Positions 38,207 to 50,000 of a stretch of 64,000 nucleotides of DNA are shown one piece after another. Made by a program: the position numbers and the translations under genes. The DNA is from Paulownia fortunei (lineage: Eukaryota; Streptophyta; Magnoliopsida; Lamiales; Paulowniaceae), in contig JAGSPU010000064.1 of NCBI GenBank assembly GCA_019321725.1, positions 1 to 64,000 of the forward strand, in the 5' to 3' direction. The stretch's first letter is position 1; every line of letters starts with the position of its first letter. The notes under the pieces are model-generated. The model was not told the DNA's origin, searched no databases, and saw only the letters and a list, made by a program, of their open reading frames with translations.

Positions 38207-40959
38207 GTTTAAAAAACTAGTTGGTAGCTATTTTTAATGACGCATTATTCTTTAGATATAAGTAAAAGATCAAAATTAGTTCTAAGACATATTTATTGAA
38301 ATAAATAAATGCGTAACTTTGAAAATATCAACAGAAAACATTTTATAAACTGCACATATTTGAAAACATTGAGACCAAATTTTAAATCATGAGTTCTTGT
38401 TCAATAATTACAGAATGAGTTCTTTATGTATGAAAAATTATATATTTAAAAATTACTCCCATTTGATTTCTTTTTCGAAAGTATAATACTATTACAAAAA
38501 ATGACGTCTGTAATTAGACTTAAGTTCTCTCCTTTTTTTTTTTTTTGTTAAGATATGCCTTAGAAAATTATATATGAAAATTAGGATTATTTCTCGCATA
38601 TAAGAATTTATGTCAATTCATATTGTTATATCATTGAAAATACCTTCAAATTCAAATTATTCGATATAACAAATAACTACCAATTATTTTTAAAAAAAAA
38701 AATCATATCTGTTTTCATAGGTTTAAGGACGGGGTGTTTTGATCGTTTAATTAAATTTTATTGAATTTTTTCGTCAAATAGAGGTATTTGTTAAAAATTC
38801 AAACCCGGCAAAAAATAAATATAAAAAATCAAAATCTCTATTCAAATATTTCCTTCTCTAGTAGAAAAAATTGTGTGGAAAGGTCATGCTTACTACACTT
38901 AAGAAATTAAAGTATTAAATTGAAACAAGTAAACTTTGGAATTCTAATTAATATAAAACAACCAACTTAAAAAACCGTTGTACTATTATACTTTCACCCA
39001 TAGAGAATTTGGCACTCTCTAGAGAGAGATAGGACAGCAACTCTGTCGCCAAATCAAGGAACCCTAGCAAAAAAAAACCAGACAGTACCTCCATTTGATG
39101 AAGTGTAAGCAATAAATAATTGAACCTAACTTACCAAAGAGCAATAAATTGGAACGTACGGTGACCTTTGTCTATGCACTGGACATTATCACCCAATTCT
39201 AAACCTTTTTCTTCATTTGACACTTTTAATAATCGTATCATCTGAGGGACCTCTTTTCTGTGCCTTTGCAGGATTTGCCAGATGCATAAATTTTGACTTT
39301 TGTTTCTGATTTTGACCGCTAAATTAATACTTCCTACTTATGAGCTATTTGAGCTTACAATTTTAAATTCGTCCATAAATTAGAATAATTATTTGTAATA
39401 TTAAATTGCTAAATACTGAAAATTATGGTACGGTTGAATCAGTTTAGATTCAATTTTTTTTTTTAACTTAAATTTCCTCTAAATAATTCATTTTTAAAAA
39501 TTAGATGCTAAATTTCGGTGGAAATTTGCGTAACAATTATTTCAATTTTTTTTTAGAAAAATAGTTGAAAGTATTAAATGCTTTACTAGTTAAGTTTAAT
39601 TGGCTATTTTGTTGTGTCGGCCATAGCCCTAAATCCTTACGGGGGAAGATGAAGTGTGGGCCCGTGGGCCGACATATAAAAAAGCTCGTTTCTGATATGA
39701 GAGGTGAAATGTAATTTGGGGCGCTCCCAAATCTTCTAAATGTAATTTGTTACTTTACCATATTATAAAATGGCATTTAAGACAATGACATAAATCTGTA
39801 AATAGTATATAAATATTGTCTTTTTACAATATTTTAAAATTAGAAATATAAAAAATTATAGCCTAGGCGACAATCACCTACTACTAAACCTACTCAGTTA
39901 GGATTTCCTGGGCACCTAAGAGACTCTGTTAACAACTATGGACCCCTTTCAGGCCCTAAAGTAACTATATTCCGTTGTATCTTGGCTCTAAAATGTTGAA
40001 GACAAACTGTTTGTCTTTATGAGCATACATTAAATCTTAATAAACAGAAAGGACATTGTCCCAAAATAAGGACAAGACATGGAGATCTAATTAATAGTAC
40101 TATTTCTGTCTGTTTTAACAGTGAAGTTGAATCACAATATGCTATTATTTCAATTTTTCTTACATATGCGTTCTTTCCCTGGTAAAAGTTGGCAAAACCC
40201 ATTATTTTATAAAATAGAAAAGAAAACACCCAAAAGAAAAAACAAGAATACCTAATTATCAGTCGCAAAAATATCTTATTTAACTTTAATATAAAAATTA
40301 AAACCAACTCCAGTACTATTTAAGTGGCCAAGAAGTCAAAAAATGGAGTCGGTTGTGCAATATAATTGCAAGAATTTTTGTTTATCAGTTTGACAATGTC
40401 GATTGTAATAATAGGAGGCAAGTACAGGAGATCAAAAAATTAAACCACGTCTACCGACAACTTCAGGAACTGCTTAAGCAGTAGTTCAGCTGACAAATAT
40501 TTTATCAATTGGTGCAATTATTTGACTGGCAGAATTTTCATATATAAATGTGTCAAAGAGACACCATTGTGTTTTTTTTTTAATAATAAATAAGCTAATT
40601 AATTTATAGAAGACAAAAGATTTTATGTGTGTCTTTGCATTTGTATAAAGCCAATGATTCCGTTAGCCAATCTACCTAGCTTCCAACTTTTTGCAGCTAG
40701 TTTTTTAATATTTATATATATGTGGTGGTTCGGTGGATCCTGATCAAAAGTTACAGTGTGCATATAGAAAGCCAGAACTTCAGGTAAAAAGAGAAGTTCT
40801 TGTATAAATTTGGAAAGCCAAAAATTTTGGTAAAGTAAAAATTAAAGAAAGCATTCCTTGTAGGCATATTTCTACTGTACATGTTGATATGGGTTGTGGC
40901 ATTAAATGACTGTTTTGCTTCTACAAATTTCATAAATCATCTAATAAGATTGGATTCGT

Positions 40960-41770
40960 GTTTTTTTCATGTGGGTTTCGATCGGATCCGAAAATCAGGT
41001 CGAACATGACACGGAATGAGCACCGTAGATTCTCCTGCCGATTATACTTAGAGGTCTCCTAAACGAGGACACTAATCACAATGAGAAGGCCTACAGGTGT
41101 ATGAAAAACTATAAATAGTCACCATCATTAATCACAATGTAATTTTTTGATATTTTTACTAACTCTACTTATCAATTCTTATCATCTTATAGACTTCGAT
41201 CTGATTTAAACTTTAAAGTAAGTCTTCCCGATTCGAACTCTATTACCCCGTGGACCTAGGAGTTCGATCCCGAATCTATGAATTAATCACTGATACCTAA
41301 ATCACGTGTGATGCATCTAAAAATTACCCCCTAGGGTATTTCAGTAATTTTACACAGAATTTGGGGGTAGTTGCGTGATTAAAATCTCAAATCGGGACAA
41401 TCCGTACGTTAGGCATGAATACCAGCTGAACTCAAGTACATAAAGAGAAGCAATTACTCAAAGACCATAATGTCCTTGCATTATTATTAACAACGCAATC
41501 ATGCAGCACAAGAGCAAAGCGGTCATCACACAAGAAGTGAAGGTTTGTGGCTCACTTATAAACACCCAATATTCTACTATATTTGGATATGTTTTCTCTC
41601 AGATTCCCTACCTCTTAAATTCTTATTCTTACCATTGAATACTGACTTAATTGTTGCGAGTTTGAGTTGAAAACACTTTAACTTCCTCTAAGTTCATGCC
41701 TGTGTCTCTAAGTTCATGCTTGTGTCTTAAGCTGTTCATTATATAAATAAAAGAATTATTAAGTATTGTA
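40960..41770 (+). mobile_element. LTR-like retrotransposon fragments
   Basis: Two segments share an LTR-like order: a TATA-type motif (CTATAAATAG near 41110; CTTATAAACACCC near 41560) followed 80-100 bases later by a TCTTA(T/C)CAT...GACTT pyrimidine-rich motif (near 41185 and 41630), which resembles the R/U5 region of plant Gypsy-type LTRs. No coding domain, primer-binding site or clear TG...CA ends were found. The family is uncertain. Confidence 0.33.
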
Positions 41771-43229
41771 AAAATAAAACCCTTAATAAGTGAACAGATT
41801 TTGTCTATGCTTTCAAATTTTATTTCTTTTTTTCAAAGTGAACATATTTCAAGCTTTTATTTTTATTATTTTTATAACTGAAGAAATGCTTTCTTCATGT
41901 CTATTGTTTAATTAAAGGAAGAAGTATGAACTCAACCCACGGTTCTAATTTTGTTTTTGAATATAATTGAAAAAAACGTGGATTACATCCCACATTGTTC
42001 AGATGAAAAAAATAAAAATAAAAAGAGAGAGAAAGAGAGAGAAGTCAACACGACATGTGGAAGAAGCGTAAACTTAGTCGGATAAAGGAGGAAAAGTCTG
42101 CTCATCTTTAAAACGCATGTTCAATTTGATCTCTCCTTTGCTCCAATTGCATAAATTATCCCAAGCACCGACTGGAATATCATTAAAGTGAGAAGTTGTT
42201 ATGAATTTATTGTAAAGAATTATAGGATGACTGGACAAATGATTTATTCTTTTGTTGTAGAGGATATTATAAATTAATTAATATTAATTTGTTAAGACGA
42301 CGATCGATCATCATGTTATTCATATATTTCTTGCGTGACATTAATGTCAACTTCAATATCATCATCATTAGTTGCACTATCAAATTCAATTTCATTAGGT
42401 TCAAAATTATCACACATGTTATTACAAAAATTATCAACTTAATCAGATATTTCTCTCAATATGCATTTTAAAATTTTCTATCACTGCTAAATTCAATATT
42501 GTGGTGCTAAACAGTAGAAGTACTTCAAAAAAAGTCATAAATCCTAGTACTCACCGATCTTTGTGTGACGCAAAACTGCTTCAATGTCTTGTGTTAAAAG
42601 CATTACATATGAGCTCACTCGAGGTTCATTGAGATCTCATAAACAATATTATGGTAAATTTGTTCTTGTCTCAATATAAAGTTTCAAATAATTATTCTCA
42701 ATCTCCATATACAACAAAAATCATAAATCACTATATTATTTATTCGTAAGATGAATTCCCTTAGATGTATTATTCAATGAATACTTAGTAAATACTTTTA
42801 ATAATAATTAATTACTATCAATTCCTGTCTCTTCTTATTAATTTAATAACAACTTGGTAAAATTTGTCCTACTAGATATTCACATGTATCCAACTTGATG
42901 ACGATCATAAGTCATAGAATAAGATTTTTGTGATATTTGACCTTCAAAATGCACCATAACATCAATTTTGCTATGGTTTAATATATATTTAGAAAATAAA
43001 TACAATTATTAATTACAACATAACGTTTTATATATCATAGTTTTTCTAACAGTAACTTATTGACAAATTAAAATTTACAGTAAGTCCAATGGGGTTATAA
43101 TAATATTTCTAAAATTATTTAATTTTCAAAATCATAATTCTTATTTTGATTATTTATTAAATTTATTAATTTTCTGACTCAGTCCTACTAATTAACAATC
43201 ATATCAAAATACTAGTATTTCTTTTTCTT

Positions 43230-43790
43230 ATTTCTACATGACGTCATTCCATTTAACGTCTTCTAGTATTTTTTTTTAATAAAAATTAATGCAAAAGGCA
43301 CTATTCCACAAAACGCCTTCTAATTTTTTTATTTTTTAAGTTAGTAAAGAAGGGGCAATTTGATACTACGCCTTCTATATTTCAAAAATTAATAAAAAAA
43401 ACAAAAGCGTGGAATTGATCCATGCTTTTTATTTATTTATTTATTTAGCAAAAGACATTAACCATATAACGCCTTTTGTTTTTTTGCTTGTCACTAAAGA
43501 CGTGCTTTGCAATCATGCCTTTTGAGATTTTTTTTTCTATTTTTCTGTAGAAGGCGTTACTCGCCTTCTGCCTATGTTTTTGTCTTTTTTTGTCCTTTTT
43601 TGTGTGGAAGGCGTGCTTTACATTCATGTCTTTTGGGTTATTTATTTATTTTTATATTTTTCCACAAGAGTCACGCCTTCTGCCTTTTTTGTTTTGTTTT
43701 ATTTTTTTTTTCTTTGAAGCAATGTTTAACAATCACACTTCCGAGATTTTTCTTATTTTTCTGCCAAATATGTTGAAGGCTGTAGAATGA
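43230..43790. repeat. Array of short imperfect inverted repeats, cluster 1
   Basis: About ten units spaced 40-65 bases apart carry AAGGCGT-type and ACGCCTT-type half-sites around a short spacer, for example AGAAGGCGTTACTCGCCTTCT at about 43551-43570, and AAAAGCGTGG...CCATGCTTTT near 43403. T-rich tracts separate them. The Phe-rich open frames at 43507-43790 are by-products. Reading as transposon subterminal repeats is inference. Confidence 0.6.
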
Positions 43791-44474
43791 GAAATTATGA
43801 GAATTTCAAATTGTGAATGTTCATCAAATTAAAAAGTGTGTGTGGAGCTTAGGCATTCAATTTTTTTTTTTTAAATCTTAATTAATTGAACCATTAGAGT
43901 TTTTTTAACAACAATACAGATAACTTTCTTATAAAATACAATTAAGAATAAGAATGTTAAAAAAAAAAGTTTTTACATATAAAGCTGCACACAAAAAAAG
44001 GGCAAACAAAATAATTTTGTACAAATGTAAATAATCAAGTCACATACCATCTTATAACATGATAAAAACTAGGGATTATAATAACACAATTAAATTATAC
44101 ATATTCACTGAATTTAACAATTGCAACTTCCTCTTTTGGGTAATATCAATCCAACCAACAGTACAAGTGATATCAATTTTGTTAGATAAAAAAATTTAAA
44201 TTTAAAATGAAAAGACTGATAAAACTTTAACAGAAAATTTTATTAGTTTAAGTTTTGATAATGCTTGGAAAGAAAATAACTAGATAATATCTTATAAGGT
44301 ATAACTGGTCCAAAAAATTACTTGCCCCCCTGAAAAAAACTAATATGAAAAAATATTTATGATAGAGAATAATGCAAGAAGAAGAAATGAAGGGTGTTGA
44401 ATGTGTTTTGCAAGCAACTCCCTCTTTTTAACCCTTTATTTTTATTATTATTTTTTAAATTTATACAACAGATT

Positions 44475-44965
44475 TGAACATTCGTTATTTTTTTTCAAAG
44501 TGTGAATTTGCTCACGCTTTTATGGATTATTTTTTTAAAACAAAAGAAAATTGAAGGTGTAGATTTGGTTCACCATTCTATATTTAAAAAATAAAATAAA
44601 ACAAAATCGTGGACCAAATTCAAGCTTTTATATTAATTTAAAATACATGATAAATGTAGAACCGTGGAGTTTGTTCATTTTTTTGGTTTTTATAAAAAAA
44701 AAAATCCTTTTTTTTATATATTAAAAATGGCCTGGCCACGCTTTTATTTTTTTTTTGTTAACTTTCTATCTCAAGATCTTGGATCTTCTACACGTTTTTC
44801 TAACAAAAATATCTAAAAAAATACAAAATTATGAAGTGTTACGTTAATTTAAAAATAAATAATACATATAAAAGATTGGACGCCCATGCTTTTTTTTATT
44901 TTCTGAAAAAAAAAAACATATTTAAAAATATAGATAGACTCCACGTTTTACCATATAAAATTATA
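44475..44965. repeat. Array of short imperfect inverted repeats, cluster 2
   Basis: Seven or so diverged units of the same design, such as GGCCTGGCCACGCTTTTATT near 44728, CGTGGACCAAATTCAAGC near 44606, and GACGCCCATGCTTTTTTTTA near 44879. They end about 150 bases before the candidate CACTA terminus at 45112. Confidence 0.5.
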
Positions 44966-45112
44966 ATTTTTACTTCCACAGTATTTAATAATATATATAT
45001 ATATTTATAATGAATGATTAAAAAAACATTTTGAACTTAGTATTAGATTCTTTAACCCGCATATATGGCTAATTTATTTAAAAAATAAAAGAATAGAATT
45101 TTTTTCTAGTAG

Positions 45113-47054
45113 CCCACTGGACGGACTCCTCTATCTTGTGAAAATAACACTATGACATTTTAGGATGTCTCACTCATTGAAAGTACTTGAGAACGAAATT
45201 GTAGCAGAGACTTGATTTTGGTGATATAAAGTATTGAAATTCCAATCTAAACAAATGCATATATAATAAATAATTCGATGATCCTTGAATAAAAAGCAAT
45301 GAATTGTATCTATTTGTAATGTTTTATAATAGTCTAATAAGAAAAAGTATTCAATAAAATAACATATAGATAGTAAATAAGTCAATTTGAAAATAAATGA
45401 ATCTAGTCGTATAAGAAATAGCCAATGACTGAAATACACAACATTGGTTAATACATATGTAACTTATCGTATTTAATTATTCTTAATCGAGTCTATAAAT
45501 TTAGGGCGGGAGTGGTTTCATATTTGATTCATTTTGTTCACTCTTTTTTGGACTGGATTTCTGAACTTCTTCGGGTATGGGCTTGTGATGTCCATATTTG
45601 ATGATAACTCCAACACTAATGATTGGGCTTCAATTAACTCCCACTAATCTCTTCCAAAAGATTGCATCAATGAATTCTTAGGCCTTTTAATACTTCTCAA
45701 ACTAATTGCGGGCTCTATGAATCATCACAGCACATTACCAACAATTCTATGCTATGATTGGATTTTGGATTTTGAATTTTGTTGTGGAAAAAAAATTATA
45801 TATAAAAAACGAAATATTGTTTGAGGTGAAGAAAACATCTTTTTTTTTTTTCCTCCTCATTAAAATTTAAGGTTCAAATATAATCTTAAAGTTTAATTAT
45901 GATTTTAAGTTTGGCCTAAGGTCTAGGATTTCTAGAATCACTTTGTGACTTTTATGGTGTTGAAAACCTGATTATAATTATATTTACTGATGTATAGTTG
46001 GCAACCAAAAATACATTCATAATTGGATTGTCCGAATTCAATACACAACATTTTGCAGAAGCAAAAGAATTAGAGTTTTTGATAATTTGATAAAATCAAT
46101 CTTTCAAAATCAAAATCAATTATTGTAGAAACTAATTATATAAAATCAACTTTTGTGGAATCAATTTTCCAAAAATTAGACCAAACTTACCCTTTTTTGT
46201 TATCATACCTTTTTTGTTCGTACTTATTAAGGATTTTGCTCTGAAAATTTCTTAAGTCACTCATGTGCTAGAAACCTAATCTGAGACATAATCTTAAATT
46301 TGATTGCTTTTATTTTATTTTATTTTTTTGGAAAGGTTGCACTGATAAAGTATGATAAACAATAATTTATTTTGGCATTTAATAGGAGATCGTTTTTGGA
46401 GCACCCAAAGATTTATCCAAAGAAAAGGAAATAAACGGCAGAAAAAGAATCATAATACAAAATGAATCTTTATGTATATTTGAGCACTCCAACTTCTTTG
46501 CCTTAGCCTTTCAGGACAAGGTAATATTCCATCCCTAAACCCTTCAAACATAAAATCTTCCTTAAAGTTCACATTAAAACTTTCGCATATTCAGATTTCA
46601 ATGTTGTTCTGTTGAATTATCGTTTTAAGGTTTCTTAAGCAGAAGGTGAAATTCCATTGTTAAACCCCTCAAAGATACACTTCTGTTTTTCTTATTTTTT
46701 GTTTCATATGAACATAGAGTTTGTTAAGAATGTGTATGTGTATTACTTTGGTTAGTTACTTTTTTTGTGATAATTCATGGAAACCCGTTTGTTTTTACCT
46801 CAAGTGCATGGTGAATTTTATTGTCAACTATGAAATCCTTCATGAATTCTCTGAAAGACTAGTCTTTTCTGTCAATGTTCTTTCCATAGATAATTTATTT
46901 TCTTGAATTTCAAGAGACCCTTTAATAAAAAAATTCGTCAAATCCATCATTACGTGCCTTTGACAGTTTCCTGAATTTATAATGCCGTGCTTCATGGATT
47001 CTGTGCATATTTTTTGTATTTGCATTCAGAGGGGTTCATTGATATAAGTCAAAG
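45113..47054. promoter_or_regulatory. Upstream region of the FAD synthase-like gene
   Basis: 45113 to about 46400 is AT-rich spacer with no gene I can support. The last 600 bases should hold the promoter and 5'UTR. A 5'UTR intron is likely: AAG|GTAATATT at 46520/46521 and TTTGCATTCAG|AGGGG at 47029/47030, leaving 25 non-coding bases before the ATG at 47055. Confidence 0.4.
46521..47029 (+). other. Candidate 5'UTR intron of the FAD synthase-like gene
   Basis: It is bounded by GTAATA and a T-rich TTTGCATTCAG acceptor. The stretch contains no conserved coding sequence in frame with the ATG. Inferred from splice motifs only. Confidence 0.4.
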
Positions 47055-50000
47055 ATGGAGATCGATAAAGCAATGAAAGAAAGCGATGATAGAAGGTTGA
47101 AGACAAAATACAACAACGCCATCCATGTTATCCAAAGGGCTCTTGCTCTCTACTCGTACGCCCCCTTTCCTTTTATCCTTAACTTTGCTATCTGTTTCTA
47201 TATATCTTGTATATATCTGTTCCTTCCAAAGAGGAATATATTTGATATGTAGAGGAAGGCATGTGTATGTTTATATTATTGAATGGGGTTTTTTGGTATT
47301 AAACCTTTACAGGGTGTAACAGTTGGACACTGATATTTTTTGTCACAATAATGATAATTCAGTGCCATTGATCTTCCTACAGAAAGTTAATGAGCTTCAA
47401 GCTATTGTCAATGCTTGCAGTTTTGCCTATAAAAAGTTCCAGAAGTTTAATTTCCAAGAAGAAATTGTTTTGAGATGATTGATTTTCTTTTACCAAGTGG
47501 ACGTTGTCTCTCGTTTGAGCTGATTATTTTTCTGCAGTCATGGATGGGACTGGCTGTTAACTATGTTTCGTACGTGGAGACATTCAAATGTGTCTTTTGT
47601 TATAACTGAACTAGGAAGTTAACCAGATTAGGATACTGAGTTTACAGTCCACCAACTGAAACATGGTACCCTTTTACAGATTTTCTGGTTTTTCACTTTA
47701 GTAGATTCAACGTTGTGGTAGTAGATTTGTTTTTAGTTGTCAAAGAAATAAAATTTGTCCCAGGAACTCTGTTTTTTGCCTCTTAAGAGACATGTAGGGT
47801 CTGGAAACAAGTGTCGATTATCTAAAAAATGGTTTACAGAAAAAAAATATGGTCAATAATGTCCTGGTTCTTCATGATCTTTAACCTATGACAGTAATTG
47901 AAGAAAGAATCCTGAATGAGGTTTTTCCTTTTTATGGTAGTTTATAGCGGCGTCTTTTAACCGACTTCAAGTAAAATTAGATTAAGCACTAAATAATCTC
48001 ATTAACAGTGTTGAAGAGGTTGCCTTAAGCTTCAATGGAGGAAAAGATTCAACTGTAAGTTGTTTTTCATATATGCACCCTTTTCCCCAGAACAAATTCT
48101 TAATGTCTTTCTTGTCATGAATGTTACAAATATATAACAGCATCAATTTCCATTTTTCTAGGTTTTGTTACACCTTCTTAGGGCTGGCTATTATTTGCAT
48201 ATGGCTGGAAAGAATTTGTCCATTGGGGATCCTGGGGATGCTGAAATCACATTTCCAATAAGGACAATTTATTTTGAGAGCCCAACTGTTTTCCCTGAAA
48301 TCAACTCATTCACTTACGAAACAGCTTTTACGTATGTGATCTCTCTCTCTCTCTCTCAGCATGTCTTACCTTTTCCCCTTGTCTTTTGCTTTTGAAGCGA
48401 TTCATGTGCTCTACCTTTCCCTCAATTTGTGAAGTAAAACTAAATAGTATACACTAGCATTGTAAATTAGGATTTATTTCTTTCGATATTATTATAATAG
48501 CAACTGATGATCGATGCGTTAGTTCCGTTTTGGCCTTCTTTCAATGATATTAAATTTCAATTGATGATTGATGCTTTCTCTCTAAAATTTTGGCAGTTAC
48601 AAATTGCAAATGGACATCATTCGCCTAGATTTCAAGTCTGGCCTGGAGGCACTTTTCAAAGCTAAGCCCATTAAAGCTATTTTTCTTGGTGTCCGAATTG
48701 GTGACCCTACTGCTGTACGTTCATAACTTCTTTCTATTTGATTTTTAACTTAAGCATTAATAATTTAGGAATGAGAGAAGAGACTTCTGAACTATTAATT
48801 CTGGTCATAATCTTTCAGGTAGGGCAAGAGCAGTTCTCCCCTAGCTCAGCTGGATGGCCGCCTTTCATGAGAGTGAATCCAATCTTGGATTGGTCATATA
48901 GGTGAGTTCTCTATATTTAAGTTATATATATGCCTTTTCTACATTGTCTTATACATCTGTATTTGCTGAATGATTGGACTTTCATGATGTCTGGAGCTAT
49001 AGTTGATGTCTGCATATATGTATTACTGAAAGATTTTATGCATGATCTAGTCATTTGGTTTTAAAAGCATGGTAGGCTTATCTCATTCGACTCTCAACCC
49101 TTTGGTTCGGCTAAAACTGGGTTTACCTCGAGATTAGAACACATTTTTTTTCTTTATCCTTGTTTTAGGAGGATTCAGGATTTATGACTCTAATACCTTT
49201 TGCCTCAAGTTAGTTATCAAAATAGGAAAGGAAAACTTGTCTCTTAAAGTGTTCCAGAACTAGAATCTATTATCTCTGATACAATTTTGTTGCATATATT
49301 GGAGTTGCGCCCTCAACCCAAACAGATACACATACATGTGGATAAAGCTTGCATGCATGAAAGAGAGCAAGAGAGGAGGGAAAAGCAATCAGTAGTTTAG
49401 TTTTCTCACTGGAGCTTGACATGCTAAAGTTTCTTTATCCTCTGTAGAAGGGATGTCTTGTAACATCATATATATGAGAATACCTTTTTTTTTGGGGTGA
49501 TCCCCTAGCCCAAAAAAGGATGTACAATGACTTTATGTGATGCATTATGTAGATTGTACTCTAGGAAACTATCCAAGGACCAAGCCTTAGACTAAGTACA
49601 AACCATAAGATGAAGCAGAAAAGACCTATGATTAGACTTGGACAGATTTCATTCCTTACAAAGTCAGAGGTTTGCTTGTGAATATGGAAATTTGGTTGAC
49701 AATTGTCTGGACTGGATGACTTTACTGACTATCTTCTGAAGGGAACTAATGTTCATGTATGAGTCCCTGTATACATCTTCTCTAATGGCATAGGCAGCAC
49801 CTTCCATTTGATTTTGATGACCATTCTTATAGTTTTATAGACACTTGTTTGACTTTCATTTATTTGCATGCTCCATGCAAATGTGTTCTTTTCCACTATC
49901 TAATCTTGAATGAGAAGAGAAAGTGGGTGGCTGTGGTTCATATTTGCATCAGTTATCACTTTATTTTCTTCATCAAAATAGCTTTTATGATTGCAAGATT

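Larger units (their letters stand above)
37455..45112. mobile_element. Possible decayed CACTA (En/Spm-like) DNA transposon
   Basis: CACTACAAGAAAAA at 37455-37468 is the typical end of plant CACTA elements. In opposite orientation, 45099-45112 reads CTACTAGAAAAA on the minus strand, missing only the outermost two bases of a CACTACTAGAAAAA end. GTTACTAATRATRTA occurs twice just inside the left end, and the right 2 kb is packed with short inverted repeats, as in CACTA subterminal regions. No transposase reading frame survives. The left and right subterminal motifs differ, and the 3-base flanks (CCT and CCC) are not identical, so the two ends may belong to different elements. Confidence 0.4.

Noticed and set aside
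43507..43790. Phe-rich hydrophobic open frames resembling membrane proteins
   Set aside because: They are translations of T-rich spacers between inverted-repeat units, without any conserved motif.
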